Positions 1 to 10,317 of a DNA stretch of 45,275 nucleotides are shown in pieces. The DNA lies in assembly GCA_020630695.1 (NCBI GenBank), contig JAHDIS010000031.1, forward strand, positions 1-45,275, written 5' to 3'. Positions within the stretch are counted from its first letter, which is position 1; every line of letters begins with the position of its first letter. The translations under genes were made by a program, and so were the position numbers. The DNA is from Paracoccaceae bacterium. Its GTDB lineage: Bacteria; Pseudomonadota; Alphaproteobacteria; Rhodobacterales; Rhodobacteraceae. The notes under the pieces are model-generated. The model was not told the origin of the DNA. It worked only from the letters and a program-made list of their open reading frames with translations, and did not search any database.

Positions 1-18
1 CGTTCTTACAACAACCGA

Positions 19-1107
19 TCAGTTGGGAACTTCGGCTGTGATACCTTCGACGTAGAAGTTCATGCCCAGCAGATCGCCGTCCGATGCGGTTTCACCTTCG
101 GCGAGCCAAGCTGTGCCATCGGCTTTGTTGATCGGACCTGTGAAGGCATGGTACTCGCCCGACGCCAGCGCGTCTTTCATGGCCAGAGCCTCGGCCTTTA
201 CATCAGCGGGAACCGCATCGGTGATCTCACCAATGCCGACCATGCCTTTGCCGATACCATCCCATGTGTCCTGCGATTCCCACGTGCCGTCGATCACAGC
301 CTGAACACGCTCGATGTAGTACGGTGCCCAGTCATCGATGATCGACGAAACCCGCGGCATCGGTGCATAGTCATACATGTCAGACGCCTGACCAAAGGTG
401 ATCACGCCACCCGCTTCCTGGGCCGCTGCCTGTGGAGCGGTCGAGTCTGTGTGCTGCAGAACAACGTCGGCGCCGTTCTCGATCAAAGCACGGGCCGCAT
501 CGGCTTCTTTCGCCGGATCAAACCATGTGTACAGCCAGACGATCGAGAACTCGACATCAGGGTTAACGCGCTTTGCGTGGATGTAGGCAGAGTTGATGCC
601 GCGGATGACTTCAGGGATCGGAATCGAAGCGATGTAGCCGATCTTGTTGGTCTTGGTCATCTTGCCCGCGATGTGACCCTGAATCGCACGGCCTTCGTAG
701 AAGCGTGCGGAATAGGTTGTCACATTCGGATGCTCACGCTTGTAGCCGGTGGCATGTTCGAACTTCACGTTCGGGAATTTGGCCGCGACCGCGTTGGTCG
801 GGTCCATGTAACCAAAGGACGTGGTAAAGATGATGTCTGCACCGGACAGCGCCATCTGGGTGATCGCGCGTTCGGCGTCAGCCGATTCAGGCACGTTTTC
901 CTGATAGACGGTTTTCACCTTGCCATCGAAATGCGCTTCCATTTTCTGGCGCGCCTGATCGTGTTCATATGTCCAGCCGCCATCGCCCGGAGGTCCGATG
1001 TAGATAAAGCCTGCGGTGACTTCGGCCTCGGCCAAAGCGGCCGAGCCAAAGCTCAGTGCCATTGCAGTCGCGGCGGCGGTGGTGGTGAGAAGCGTTCTTC
1101 TTTTCAT
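19..1107 (-). CDS. BMP/PnrA-family ABC transporter substrate-binding protein
   Basis: This is the extracytoplasmic ligand-binding protein of an ABC importer, 362 residues, the usual size for the Med/BMP/PnrA family. The N-terminus (KRRTLL, then a hydrophobic stretch and ALAEA) is an export signal of about 26 residues; the paired arginines make Tat export possible, but the motif is not a full Tat consensus. The mature protein opens with the family pattern GFIYIGPPGDGGWTY. Characterised family members bind nucleosides. Here the gene is the last of a minus-strand operon that starts with xanthine dehydrogenase, so the ligand is probably a purine base or nucleoside (inferred from context). An AGGGGA ribosome site precedes the ATG. 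The gene lies 43 bases after the second permease, with a palindrome at the junction that could set binding-protein level apart from the membrane parts. The family call is firm; the ligand is not proven. Confidence 0.93.
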   Translation of the reverse strand: MKRRTLLTTTAAATAMALSFGSAALAEAEVTAGFIYIGPPGDGGWTYEHDQARQKMEAHFDGKVKTVYQENVPESADAERAITQMALSGADIIFTTSFGYMDPTNAVAAKFPNVKFEHATGYKREHPNVTTYSARFYEGRAIQGHIAGKMTKTNKIGYIASIPIPEVIRGINSAYIHAKRVNPDVEFSIVWLYTWFDPAKEADAARALIENGADVVLQHTDSTAPQAAAQEAGGVITFGQASDMYDYAPMPRVSSIIDDWAPYYIERVQAVIDGTWESQDTWDGIGKGMVGIGEITDAVPADVKAEALAMKDALASGEYHAFTGPINKADGTAWLAEGETASDGDLLGMNFYVEGITAEVPN

Positions 1108-1145
1108 AGGTATCCCCTGTTGGTGGTCTCAGCTTCGGATTTGAT

Positions 1146-1161
1146 CCTCATCATGATGAGG
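1146..1161 (-). promoter_or_regulatory. Perfect palindrome at the permease stop codon
   Basis: A perfect 16-base palindrome (CCTCAT-CATG-ATGAGG) overlaps the permease stop codon and sits about 39 bases before the binding-protein start. In RNA it can form a 6-bp stem with a four-base loop. No U-run follows, so it is not a classical terminator. A processing or mRNA-stability hairpin that lets the binding protein be made in excess is a reasonable guess, as in other ABC operons. Confidence 0.35.
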
Positions 1162-2074
1162 CGTGGAACGGGCGGCCCAGAGAGGCAGGTGCGCCATGGA
1201 CGCCCCGGGCCGATATGGTGACAAGCACCAGAATGGTTATCAGATAAGGCGACGCGGACAAGAGTGCCACGGGCACAGCGGCTCCTGCGGCCTGCAAGTT
1301 CAACTGCAGAACGGTGACACCGCCGAACAAATAAGCGCCGATCATCACCCGGCCAGCCCGCCAGCTGGCAAAGACAACAATGGCCAGCGCGATCCAACCG
1401 GCACCTGCGGTCATGCCTTCGGTCCATTGCGGGACGCGCACCAGACTGAGGTAAGCGCCGCCAAGGCCCGCACAGGCACCGCCGAACAAGATGGCCAGAA
1501 CACGCACGCGTACCACTTTGTAGCCAAGCGCATGGGCACTGTCGTGCGACTCGCCCACGGCGCGCAGGATCAGGCCCGCGCGTGTATATTTCAGGAACGC
1601 CCAGACCAAAGCCACGAGCAGCAGGCTGACATAGACCATAATGTCATGCCGAAACAGCATCGTGCCGAGGATCGGCAGATCGCTGAGTATCGGGATGTCC
1701 AGCTTAGGCAGAGTGACTGCCTTCATGCCCTCATAGGGTTTGCCGATCAGGCTGGACAGGCCTAGCCCGACCAGAGTCAATCCCAAACCGGTCGCAACCT
1801 GATTGGACAGCAGGTATTGGGTCAGAACAGCAAAGCTCAGGCTGAGTGCCGCAGCCGCAAGAGCCGCAGCCGCGAAACCGAGCAACGGCGATGTAAAGGT
1901 CACCGCGACGGCAAAGCCCACAACGGCGCCAGTGATCATCATTCCTTCGACGCCAAGGTTCAGCACGCCCGATTTCTCGACAACCATCTCTCCGATCGCG
2001 GCCAGCAGGATTGGCGTTGCCGAGATCATGATCGACGCGACCAGAAGGGCGGGATTGATACTGCTCAGGTCCAT
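1151..2074 (-). CDS. ABC transporter permease, BMP/nucleoside type (second permease)
   Basis: Integral membrane permease of 307 residues, matching the YufQ/NupQ-like member of BMP-type importers. I chose the ATG giving MDLSSINPALLVASIMISATP; an upstream in-frame extension would run through the preceding genes and has no membrane-protein character. It has the family segment GEMVVEKSGVLNLGVEGMM near residues 24-42 and about eight to nine hydrophobic spans. The start overlaps the end of the 101-residue membrane protein by 10 bases, so translation is probably coupled. It would pair with the other permease to form the channel for purines or nucleosides. The substrate is inferred from the neighbouring xdh genes. 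Confidence 0.93.
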   Translation of the reverse strand: MDLSSINPALLVASIMISATPILLAAIGEMVVEKSGVLNLGVEGMMITGAVVGFAVAVTFTSPLLGFAAAALAAAALSLSFAVLTQYLLSNQVATGLGLTLVGLGLSSLIGKPYEGMKAVTLPKLDIPILSDLPILGTMLFRHDIMVYVSLLLVALVWAFLKYTRAGLILRAVGESHDSAHALGYKVVRVRVLAILFGGACAGLGGAYLSLVRVPQWTEGMTAGAGWIALAIVVFASWRAGRVMIGAYLFGGVTVLQLNLQAAGAAVPVALLSASPYLITILVLVTISARGVHGAPASLGRPFHASS

Positions 2075-2370
2075 GCCGGGCCTCCGTGAACAACATGGAT
2101 CAACGTTGCCGTCGTCACTGCGATAACCAGAACGAACGCCAGATGCTTTTTGTCGGGACGGTGCATGGTAATTTTTTGGATCATCGGAACGCGCCGATGT
2201 AAGCCAAAGGCCACTGCCGCCGCTGCAATCACAACGACACCGGCATGGCCAAGCACAAACCAAAGCCAAGCCAGCCCGCCTTCGCCGGTCAGAACGACAT
2301 GCATCATCATTATTGCCATGACGCCCATCATCAGCCCCATTGCGACCGGCATTATTTGTGCCCGGATCAT
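2065..2370 (-). CDS. Small membrane protein of unknown function inside the purine importer operon
   Basis: A 101-residue protein that I cannot assign to a family. Three hydrophobic segments are visible, near residues 7-27, 33-57 and 77-95, joined by a basic loop (HRRVPMIQKITMHRPDKKH). It is rich in methionine (MGLMMGVMAIMMMH) and has about seven histidines, some near membrane ends (MMMHVVL, GHAG, IHVVHGG). The ATG overlaps the upstream permease stop as ATGA, and its own end overlaps the next permease start by 10 bases, so it is locked into the operon between the two permeases. Characterised BMP importers (ATPase, two permeases, binding protein) have no such component. It could be an accessory subunit, an assembly factor or a metal- or heme-related membrane protein. 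Reality as a gene is likely from the double overlap and membrane character; function is unknown. Confidence 0.7.
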   Translation of the reverse strand: MIRAQIMPVAMGLMMGVMAIMMMHVVLTGEGGLAWLWFVLGHAGVVVIAAAAVAFGLHRRVPMIQKITMHRPDKKHLAFVLVIAVTTATLIHVVHGGPAWT

Positions 2371-3455
2371 GACAGCACCTCTCTTTTGCCAAACCGCAGG
2401 CGATAGTTGGTGAACACGTCCGTCGCGAGAAGGAAGAACAGCAGCATTCCCTGAAACAACTGGATCGCAGCACCCGGCAATCCCAGCATCAGTTGCGCCA
2501 GTTCTCCGCCGATGTAGGTCAGCGCCATCAGCAAACCGGCCAGCAGAATACCGATCGGATGCAGGCGGCCCAAAAAGGCAACGATGATCGCAGTAAAGCC
2601 GTAGCCAGCATTGAATTGCCCACTGACCTGTCCGGCGGGCCCCGTCACTTCGAACAGTCCCGCGAGCCCAGCCAATAGCCCGGCAAGTCCAAGGCACAGG
2701 AACACCACCCGGCCAGGGTTTACACCGGCAAAACGCGCCGCGCGCGGGGCCTCGCCGCTTAGACGAATGTTAAAGCCCTGAATATGCCGCGCCATCATCA
2801 CATAGGCCCCGATCACAGCAATGAAGGCTGCAACGACTCCCCAATGCATTCCAGTATTGGCAATGATTTCTGCATTGTGGGCAGCATCCCACTGTTTGAA
2901 GTTTCGACTGCCCGGAAAGCCCATACCTTCGGGATTGCGCAACAGACCCGTGGACACCGAAATCAGGATGTTTTGCGCCACATAGACCAGCATGAGCGAA
3001 ACAAGGATTTCATTGGTTCCAAACCGCACCTTGAGGAACGCGGGGATCATGGCCCAGGCCAAGCCCCCCAAAGCGCCACACAAGATCATGAGCGGAAAAA
3101 TCAATGGGCTTTCCGAGGGGTAGAACGCGAGCCCAGCACCGGCACCACAAATCGCCCCGACGATGTATTGGCCTTCGGCCCCGATGTTCCAGATGCCGGC
3201 CCGGAACCCGATAGACAGCCCGATCGCAATCAGGATCAGTGGCCCGGCCTTGACCAAGAGCTGCGGGCGCGTGAACCCGGCAAACTGCTGATTGAACATC
3301 GGATCCCAAAAGATAACCCGAATGGATTCAACGGGGTCTGCCCCATAAAATGAAAACAGGATGCCACCGACAATCATGGTCAGTGCGACCGCGATCAGCG
3401 GCGTTATGGCAGTGATCACCTGCGAAGGTTGCTGACGCTTTTCAAGAGAGATCAT
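2367..3455 (-). CDS. ABC transporter permease, BMP/nucleoside type (first permease)
   Basis: Integral membrane permease of 362 residues, the YufP/NupP-like partner of the second permease. The ATG giving MISLEKRQQPSQVITAITPL has an AAGGAG ribosome site about 8 bases upstream; a longer in-frame extension to 3515 lacks one and has no membrane character. Family landmarks include GFRAGIWNIGAEGQYIVGA near residue 85, FGTNEILVSLMLVYVAQNIL, and the glycine-rich GEAPRAARFAGVNPGRVV loop that contacts the ATPase. Around nine spans are expected. It lies 120 bases after the ATPase gene, the longest gap in this operon, and its stop overlaps the start of the 101-residue membrane protein. Confidence 0.94.
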   Translation of the reverse strand: MISLEKRQQPSQVITAITPLIAVALTMIVGGILFSFYGADPVESIRVIFWDPMFNQQFAGFTRPQLLVKAGPLILIAIGLSIGFRAGIWNIGAEGQYIVGAICGAGAGLAFYPSESPLIFPLMILCGALGGLAWAMIPAFLKVRFGTNEILVSLMLVYVAQNILISVSTGLLRNPEGMGFPGSRNFKQWDAAHNAEIIANTGMHWGVVAAFIAVIGAYVMMARHIQGFNIRLSGEAPRAARFAGVNPGRVVFLCLGLAGLLAGLAGLFEVTGPAGQVSGQFNAGYGFTAIIVAFLGRLHPIGILLAGLLMALTYIGGELAQLMLGLPGAAIQLFQGMLLFFLLATDVFTNYRLRFGKREVLS

Positions 3456-3522
3456 GTCGTGCTCTCCTTCGCGAGCCCAGAAACCAACTGTGTGGGGCCC
3501 GCATCTGCAACCCAAAACCCAA

Positions 3523-3543
3523 GGCCAACCGCAGCTCTTGGCC
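3523..3543 (-). promoter_or_regulatory. Small inverted repeat in the ATPase-permease spacer
   Basis: In the 120-base gap between the ATPase stop (3576) and the permease start (3455) there is GGCCAA, a 9-base loop, then TTGGCC. The stem is only 6 bp and no U-run follows. It may be a weak processing hairpin. No promoter is convincing here, so I keep the two parts in one operon. Confidence 0.2.
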
Positions 3544-3575
3544 GTCTTGCAGTCTTGAACCCTTGCAGGTCAGTC

Positions 3576-5099
3576 TCATGCATCGGCATGGGCCACCTCC
3601 ATGTCATGCGCGCCGCCCATCATCAGGCCGATCTGTTCCATATCCAGAGACGAGACCGGGCGCAGTTCGGACAAACGGCCTTCGTTCACAGCGCCGAACC
3701 GGTCGGCAATTTCCATCAGTTCATCCAGATCCTGACTGATCACGACAATTGCAGCGCCCTGCGCCGCAAGGTCGAGCAATGCCTGACGGATCGCGGCGGC
3801 TGCGGCCGCATCCACACCCCAAGTCGGCTGATTAACCACCAGCACTTCGGGGCTTTGAAGAATTTCGCGTCCAACGACAAACTTCTGCAGATTGCCACCC
3901 GACAACGCACGGGCCGCCGTTCCCGGCCCCGGTGTGCGCACATCGAAACGCTCGATGACTTCGGCGGCAAAGTCCTTGGCTTTTGGCCAACTTATGAACC
4001 CGCCAGACACCAGCCCCCGCCTGCGTCCCGCGGTCAGAACGCCGTTTTCGATCAGGCTCATGTTCGGTGCCGCCGCATGACCCAGTCGTTCCTCGGGTGC
4101 TGACAAAAGGCCCGATCCTCGGCGTTCCGTCGGCCCCATGGCCGAAACATCATTGCCTTTCAGCAGAACGCTGCCAGGCTTGGACGTGCGTTCGCCCGAC
4201 AGGGCGGCCAACAATTCGTCCTGCCCATTCCCAGCGACCCCGCCGATGCCCAGCACTTCGCCGGCACGCACTTCGAATCCTATGTCACGCAATGGGGTTC
4301 CGAAACCGCCCGGCGACGGCAAGCTTAGCCCGCGCACTTCAAGCAGCACCTCACCAGTTTCCACCGTCCGGGCCTGCGGCGTGGCAAAGCTGCTGCCGAC
4401 CATCATCTCGGCCAATTCGCGGGCACTGGTTTCAGCAGGCGTACAGGTCGCAACCTTTTTTCCCAACCGCAGGATTGTGGCGTGATCACAAAGCGCACGT
4501 ATTTCCTCGAGCTTGTGAGAAATATACAGGATCGAGGTTCCCTCGGATTTCAGCTTGCGCAGCGTTTCGAACAGGATCTCGACTTCTTGCGGAGTAAGAA
4601 CCGAGGTTGGCTCGTCCATGATCAGCAGCCGCGGATCCTGCAAAAGACAGCGGATAATCTCGACGCGCTGGCGTTCGCCGGCCGACAGTGTTCCAACCGT
4701 TCTGTAGGGGTCCAGCGGCAATCCATAGGTTTCCGAAACTTCCTGGATCTGCTTGGCCAGATCGCGGGGCTTGGGCGGGTTCTCCATGCCCAGCGCGACG
4801 TTTTCCGCGACATTCAAAGCGTCAAAAAGCGAAAAATGCTGGAACACCATTGCAACGCCGGATTGCCGCGCTTGGCTGGGTTGGGTTGGTGCAAATGCAG
4901 CACCATCCAATTCCATCTGTCCACGGTCAGGCTGAACCAGACCGTAAATCATTTTGACCAGCGTGGATTTCCCAGCACCGTTTTCACCAAGCAACGCATG
5001 TATCTCGCCCTTGCCGATGTCGAACGCAACATCGTCATTGGCAACCACGCCGGGATAGGCCTTGGTCAGACCACGGATGGATAAGAGTGTATTGGCCAC
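3576..5099 (-). CDS. ABC transporter ATP-binding protein, tandem type (BMP/nucleoside importer)
   Basis: A 507-residue protein with two fused ABC domains, energising the adjacent permeases. Domain one (about 1-240) has Walker A GENGAGKST, signature LSAGERQRVEI and Walker B LLIMDEPTSVL. Domain two (about 255-500) has a degenerate Walker A (GGVAGNGQDELLAAL), signature LSGGNLQKFVVG and a Walker B ending NQPTWGVD instead of DEPT. That loss of the acidic pair is usual in this subfamily (YufO/NupO), so only one site should hydrolyse ATP well. The start is GTG, with GGGGGA about 8 bases upstream, and lies inside the end of xdhC (34-base overlap). The family is certain; purine/nucleoside specificity is inferred from context. 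Confidence 0.95.
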   Translation of the reverse strand: MANTLLSIRGLTKAYPGVVANDDVAFDIGKGEIHALLGENGAGKSTLVKMIYGLVQPDRGQMELDGAAFAPTQPSQARQSGVAMVFQHFSLFDALNVAENVALGMENPPKPRDLAKQIQEVSETYGLPLDPYRTVGTLSAGERQRVEIIRCLLQDPRLLIMDEPTSVLTPQEVEILFETLRKLKSEGTSILYISHKLEEIRALCDHATILRLGKKVATCTPAETSARELAEMMVGSSFATPQARTVETGEVLLEVRGLSLPSPGGFGTPLRDIGFEVRAGEVLGIGGVAGNGQDELLAALSGERTSKPGSVLLKGNDVSAMGPTERRGSGLLSAPEERLGHAAAPNMSLIENGVLTAGRRRGLVSGGFISWPKAKDFAAEVIERFDVRTPGPGTAARALSGGNLQKFVVGREILQSPEVLVVNQPTWGVDAAAAAAIRQALLDLAAQGAAIVVISQDLDELMEIADRFGAVNEGRLSELRPVSSLDMEQIGLMMGGAHDMEVAHADA

Positions 5100-6004
5100 T
5101 CGGATTTGTCCCCCATTTGCTTTTCAAGTAGCCGCGCGGCAACACCAATGGCAATTGCCTGCGGATGCTTTCCCAAGCCTTTTTGCCCAATTGGGCAGCA
5201 TATGCGCGAAATTTGTGCTTCGGAATGACCCAATGCTGACAGTCTTTTTCGGAACCGCACCCATTTGGTGTCTGACCCGATCAGGCCGCAGAATCCAAAC
5301 CCATGACCAAGCAACGCGTGGCACAGTGCAAAATCGATTTCGTGGCTGTAGGTCAGAATCAGATGCTCGGCATTGGCCGGTGCATGAACAGCCAGACGTT
5401 GCGGATGCGCAGCCGGCAAAACGCGAACATTTTCCGGGACATCATCCGGGAACCGTTCGGCACTGGTGTCAACCCAAGTCAGGGTAATGTCTGACAGCGG
5501 ACAGAGAACCGAGACCAAAGCACGTCCAACGTGCCCGGCGCCCCAAATCCAAATGTCGCGGGATGGTTGGCTTACTGGTTCTACGAACCATTCACCGATC
5601 AATTGGGCCGCAGGCTGTTCACCGCGGGCACGGCCCCGGTCGATGATCCGCTGCACGGCCAGAGGCTTGTCACCAGGCCCGCGCGCGATAACGGCCTGAC
5701 CTTCGAGATCAGGCAAATGTTCAGCCTCAAACACTTCGGTCAAAAGGGTTACGGCACCACCGCAACACTGGCCAAGATCTGGGCCCAGCGCATGACGGCT
5801 AAGCCCCTCTTGATGAAGCGCTTTTTCAGCTGCCTCGAACTCCAGCTGACCGCCGCCTATGGTACCGGACTGTCCGCCTTCCCAAACCAGCATCGCGGCG
5901 CCAACCTCGCGCGGGGTGGAGCCCCGAACATCAGCCACGACGACCCGGGCAACCCGGCCATGGGCTTTGACAGCCGCTTTCAATTCCCGAAGATCAAAGC
6001 TCAT
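5066..6004 (-). CDS. xdhC: Xanthine dehydrogenase accessory protein XdhC
   Basis: XdhC is known to bind molybdenum cofactor, promote its sulfuration and insert it into XdhB; it is not a subunit of the final enzyme. This 312-residue protein has the N-terminal family block with VADVRGSTPREVGA and GTIGGGQLE, and a C-terminal Rossmann-like half opening with IWGAGHVGRAL. I chose the ATG overlapping the end of xdhB by 11 bases; a longer in-frame reading up to 6079 runs inside xdhB and has no family similarity. The 3' end overlaps the GTG start of the ABC ATPase by 34 bases, physically tying enzyme maturation to purine import. Confidence 0.94.
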   Translation of the reverse strand: MSFDLRELKAAVKAHGRVARVVVADVRGSTPREVGAAMLVWEGGQSGTIGGGQLEFEAAEKALHQEGLSRHALGPDLGQCCGGAVTLLTEVFEAEHLPDLEGQAVIARGPGDKPLAVQRIIDRGRARGEQPAAQLIGEWFVEPVSQPSRDIWIWGAGHVGRALVSVLCPLSDITLTWVDTSAERFPDDVPENVRVLPAAHPQRLAVHAPANAEHLILTYSHEIDFALCHALLGHGFGFCGLIGSDTKWVRFRKRLSALGHSEAQISRICCPIGQKGLGKHPQAIAIGVAARLLEKQMGDKSEWPIHSYPSVV

Positions 6005-8290
6005 TTTGCACCCGTCGTACCGCAGCAAGAACCCGCTCTGGGGTGGCCGGTGCATTGAGGTCTGGATAGCCGCGCCCACAGGACGCCACCGCGTCAGAAA
6101 GAGCCATCAATACCGAGATCCCGTGCATAAACGGCGGCTCACCCACAGCCTTTGAGCGGTAGATCGTATCCTCTTGGTTGGCCCCATCCCAGAGCGCGAC
6201 ATTGAACACGTCGGGCCGATCCGAGCAGGCCGGGATCTTGTAAGTTGATGGCGCATGCGTGCGCAGGCGTCCCTTGTCGTCCCAAACCAGTTCTTCTGTC
6301 GTCAGCCAGCCTGCACCCTGAACGAAACCCCCTTCGATTTGGCCAATGTCCAAAGCCGGATTCAGCGATGCCCCACAATCGTGCAGAATATCCGCTCTTA
6401 GAATGCGGTATTCCCCACTCAGCGTATCGACCACTACCTCTGATGCACTGACGCCGTAGGCAAAGTAGAAAAACGGACGCCCCTGTCCGCGCAACCGATC
6501 CCACTCCAGCTTGGGCGTGCGATAAAAACCGGTCGAGGACAGACTGATCCGGCCTTCGTAGCAAAGCTTGGCAGCTTCGGCGAAGCTGATTGTCCGGTTT
6601 CCGTCAGTGACGGAGGTGTCTCCAAAAGCAATCTTATCCGATGGCACTTGCCAAAGCTGTGCAAGGTGGTCGGCCATGCGGTTACGAATGGTGTCACAGG
6701 CCGCCAAAACAGCCATTCCATTCAGATCCGAGCCGGACGACGCTGCGGTGGCCGATGTGTTTGGCACCTTCGCAGTGTCCGTTGCGGTAATCTTGATGGT
6801 CTCCAGCCCAACGCCAAAACGGCTTGCCGCGACCTGTGCAACCTTCTGGAACAGGCCCTGTCCCATCTCGGTGCCGCCATGGTTCAGGTGAATCGATCCA
6901 TCCTGATAGACATGCACAAGCGCACCTGCCTGATTGAGATGCGTAAGCGTGAACGAGATGCCAAACATGACAGGGGTCAGCGCCAATCCTTTTTTCAGAA
7001 CGGGCTGCGTTTCATTCCATGCGCGCACGGCGTCTTGCCGCGCTTTAAAGTCGCTGCTTTCGATCAGGGCTTTTGTCATTTCACCCAAGGCGAACTCTTC
7101 GACGGGTTGCCCATAAGGCGTGGTCTGAACCGCCGCGGGAACGGCGTTCTGGTCAGAGCCAAAATAGTTGGCCTGCCTGACCGCAGTGGGGTCCAAATCC
7201 AGATGGTGGGCCACGTGGTCCATGACCCGTTCCATCCCGAGCATACCCTGCGGACCACCAAAGCCGCGAAACGCCGTGGCGCTCTGCGTGTTGGTTTTCA
7301 AACGATGACTTTCGATCCGAACGTTCGGCACAAAATAGGCGTTCGTGGCGTGCAGCATTGCGCGATCTGCAACAGGCAGTGACAAGTCCTGCGCCCACCC
7401 ACACCGTGCGTATTGTGTGAAGGCAAGCCCCTGCAGGCGCCCTTTGGCATCGAACCCGGCAGAATAGTGAATACGGAAATCATGGCGTTTGCCCGTAACC
7501 ATGAAATCGTCGTCACGGTCATAGCGCATCTTCGCCGGTTTGCCGGTCTGCAATGCAACAACCGCACATGCTATTGCCAGCGCGTTGCCCTGACTTTCCT
7601 TGCCTCCGAAACCACCGCCCATGCGGCGGGTTTCGACGCGCACAGCGTGCATCGGGATATCCAGCGCGTGGGCCACTTTGTGCTGAATTTCGGTTGGATG
7701 CTGCGTCGAGCTATGCACGAGCATGTCACCGCCTTCTTGCGGAACCGCCAGCGCTGCTTGACCTTCGAGGTAGAAATGCTCTTGTCCGCCGATCTCTATT
7801 TCACCATCCAGACGATGCGGCGCACTTTGGATCGCTTGTTCTGCATCCCCCTTTTGCCAGATGCGCGGGCCTTCTTCGAAGTGGCTGCCCGCTTCCAGCG
7901 CTTCATCGATCGACAGGATCGGCTTTCGTTCCTCATAGGTGATGCTTGCAAGCGCCACAGCCTTGCGCGCCGCCAAATGCGAAGTGGCGGCGACCAGAAA
8001 TACAGGCTGACCAAGATAGTGAATGCTGTCGTCCGACAGCAGCGGTTCATCATGCGCCGAAGGTGAACAATCACAATCCGTCGGCAGATCCTTCGCGCAC
8101 CATACGCCGACAACACCGGGGGCACTGCGCGTCTGATCGAGGTCTATACGCGCAATGGTGCCAGAAGCGATCTCGGCCAGTCCAAAGGCCAGATGCAGGC
8201 ATCCCGCAGGCGTCGGGATATCGTCCACGTATCGCGCAGACCCCGTGACATGCAATCGCGCCGCGTCATGCGGAAGAGGCTTTGCCACGC

Positions 8291-8294
<4 letters not shown>
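5994..8294 (-). CDS. xdhB: Xanthine dehydrogenase molybdopterin-binding subunit XdhB
   Basis: The large catalytic subunit (766 residues; R. capsulatus XdhB is about 777) oxidises hypoxanthine to xanthine and xanthine to urate at a molybdenum centre. The active-site set is visible: Glu233 in GGGFGGKES, Arg311 in ADRAMLH, and the C-terminal base Glu719 in KAVGEPPF. The molybdopterin-binding AFRGFGGPQG lies near residue 341. The Glu233/Arg311 pair is what separates xanthine dehydrogenases from aldehyde oxidases, so purine specificity is well supported. The start overlaps the xdhA stop as ATGA, and the end overlaps xdhC. All expected residues are present and the frame is intact. Confidence 0.97.
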
Positions 8295-9670
<1,376 letters not shown>

Positions 9671-9735
9671 TGTGAATTGCCTGCCGCCTTACCAGATTGC
9701 CTGTCGGACTAATCCGAAGGTGCGGCCCTCGATGC

Positions 9736-9762
9736 GGCGTAGAAGGCGCGCGGTTCTACGCC
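9736..9762 (-). promoter_or_regulatory. Perfect 9-bp inverted repeat upstream of xdhA
   Basis: GGCGTAGAA and its exact complement TTCTACGCC are separated by nine G/C-rich bases in the 185-base gap between xdhA and the SRPBCC gene. It lies 66 bases upstream of the xdhA ATG. It could be an operator for a purine-responsive regulator or a leader hairpin. There is no clear T-run on either side, so a terminator is less likely. A short GCAAA-GAT-TTTGC repeat follows at about 9779-9795. I recognise no riboswitch fold here. Confidence 0.4.
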
Positions 9763-9855
9763 CACAGGCTAGGCGGCGAAGCAAAGATTTTGCAAGCAAA
9801 AAACCACAGAGGGATAGAGCATACCTCTAACACGCTGAAAATTATCGCAGTTCCG

Positions 9856-10317
9856 TCAGGACAGTTGCTTGTCGGCAATCAATTTGGCCAACCGATCCAG
9901 ACCACTGGTCCAACCGTTTTGGAAGTCATCCCGCATATCCTCGTCGGTTAGCGCGGCGACCGCGACATCGACAACCAAGTCCGTTCCACTATCCGTTTCC
10001 GCAAGGTGATACCGCACCAGCGAAACCGCGAACCGGAACCCCTGCGCGCTCACAGTCTCTGAAAAACACGCCAACTGAGGCGCTTCGATATGATACCAAT
10101 GCGTGTCGATTGAATACTGAGGCTCTTCTGCTGGTCCACAGCGATGTCTTTCCTGCCCACCTTCGCGAAAGTCTGCTTTCTCAAGCGTTAGCGTGTCCTC
10201 ATCCGACGGAGCACCCCAGATTTCGCGCGCGTGTGGGTCCGTCAGCAGATGCCACAAACGATCCTTGGTGATGGTGAAATGACGGTTCATTTGAAAAACG
10301 ACGGTCGGCTGGGTCAT
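9856..10317 (-). CDS. SRPBCC (AHSA1/START-like) domain protein
   Basis: A 153-residue single-domain protein of the SRPBCC/AHSA1 ligand-binding superfamily. Supporting features are the N-terminal strand (VVFQMNRHFTI), the helix with LWHLLTDPHAREIW, the central acidic strands and the closing amphipathic helix with FQNGWTSGLDRLAKLIAD. These domains form a cavity for hydrophobic ligands; many members are of unknown function. The start overlaps the stop of the upstream ArsR regulator (ATGA). This regulator/SRPBCC arrangement is widespread and suggests that the regulator controls the pair, but the ligand or signal cannot be read from sequence. Confidence 0.88.
   Translation of the reverse strand: MTQPTVVFQMNRHFTITKDRLWHLLTDPHAREIWGAPSDEDTLTLEKADFREGGQERHRCGPAEEPQYSIDTHWYHIEAPQLACFSETVSAQGFRFAVSLVRYHLAETDSGTDLVVDVAVAALTDEDMRDDFQNGWTSGLDRLAKLIADKQLS

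Noticed and set aside
148-1221. A 357-codon plus-strand open frame
   Set aside because: It is antisense to the BMP binding-protein gene, with no start signal or family motif.
9671-9855. A purine riboswitch upstream of xdhA
   Set aside because: The location is attractive, but I see no three-way junction with the conserved core; only simple stem-loops are present.
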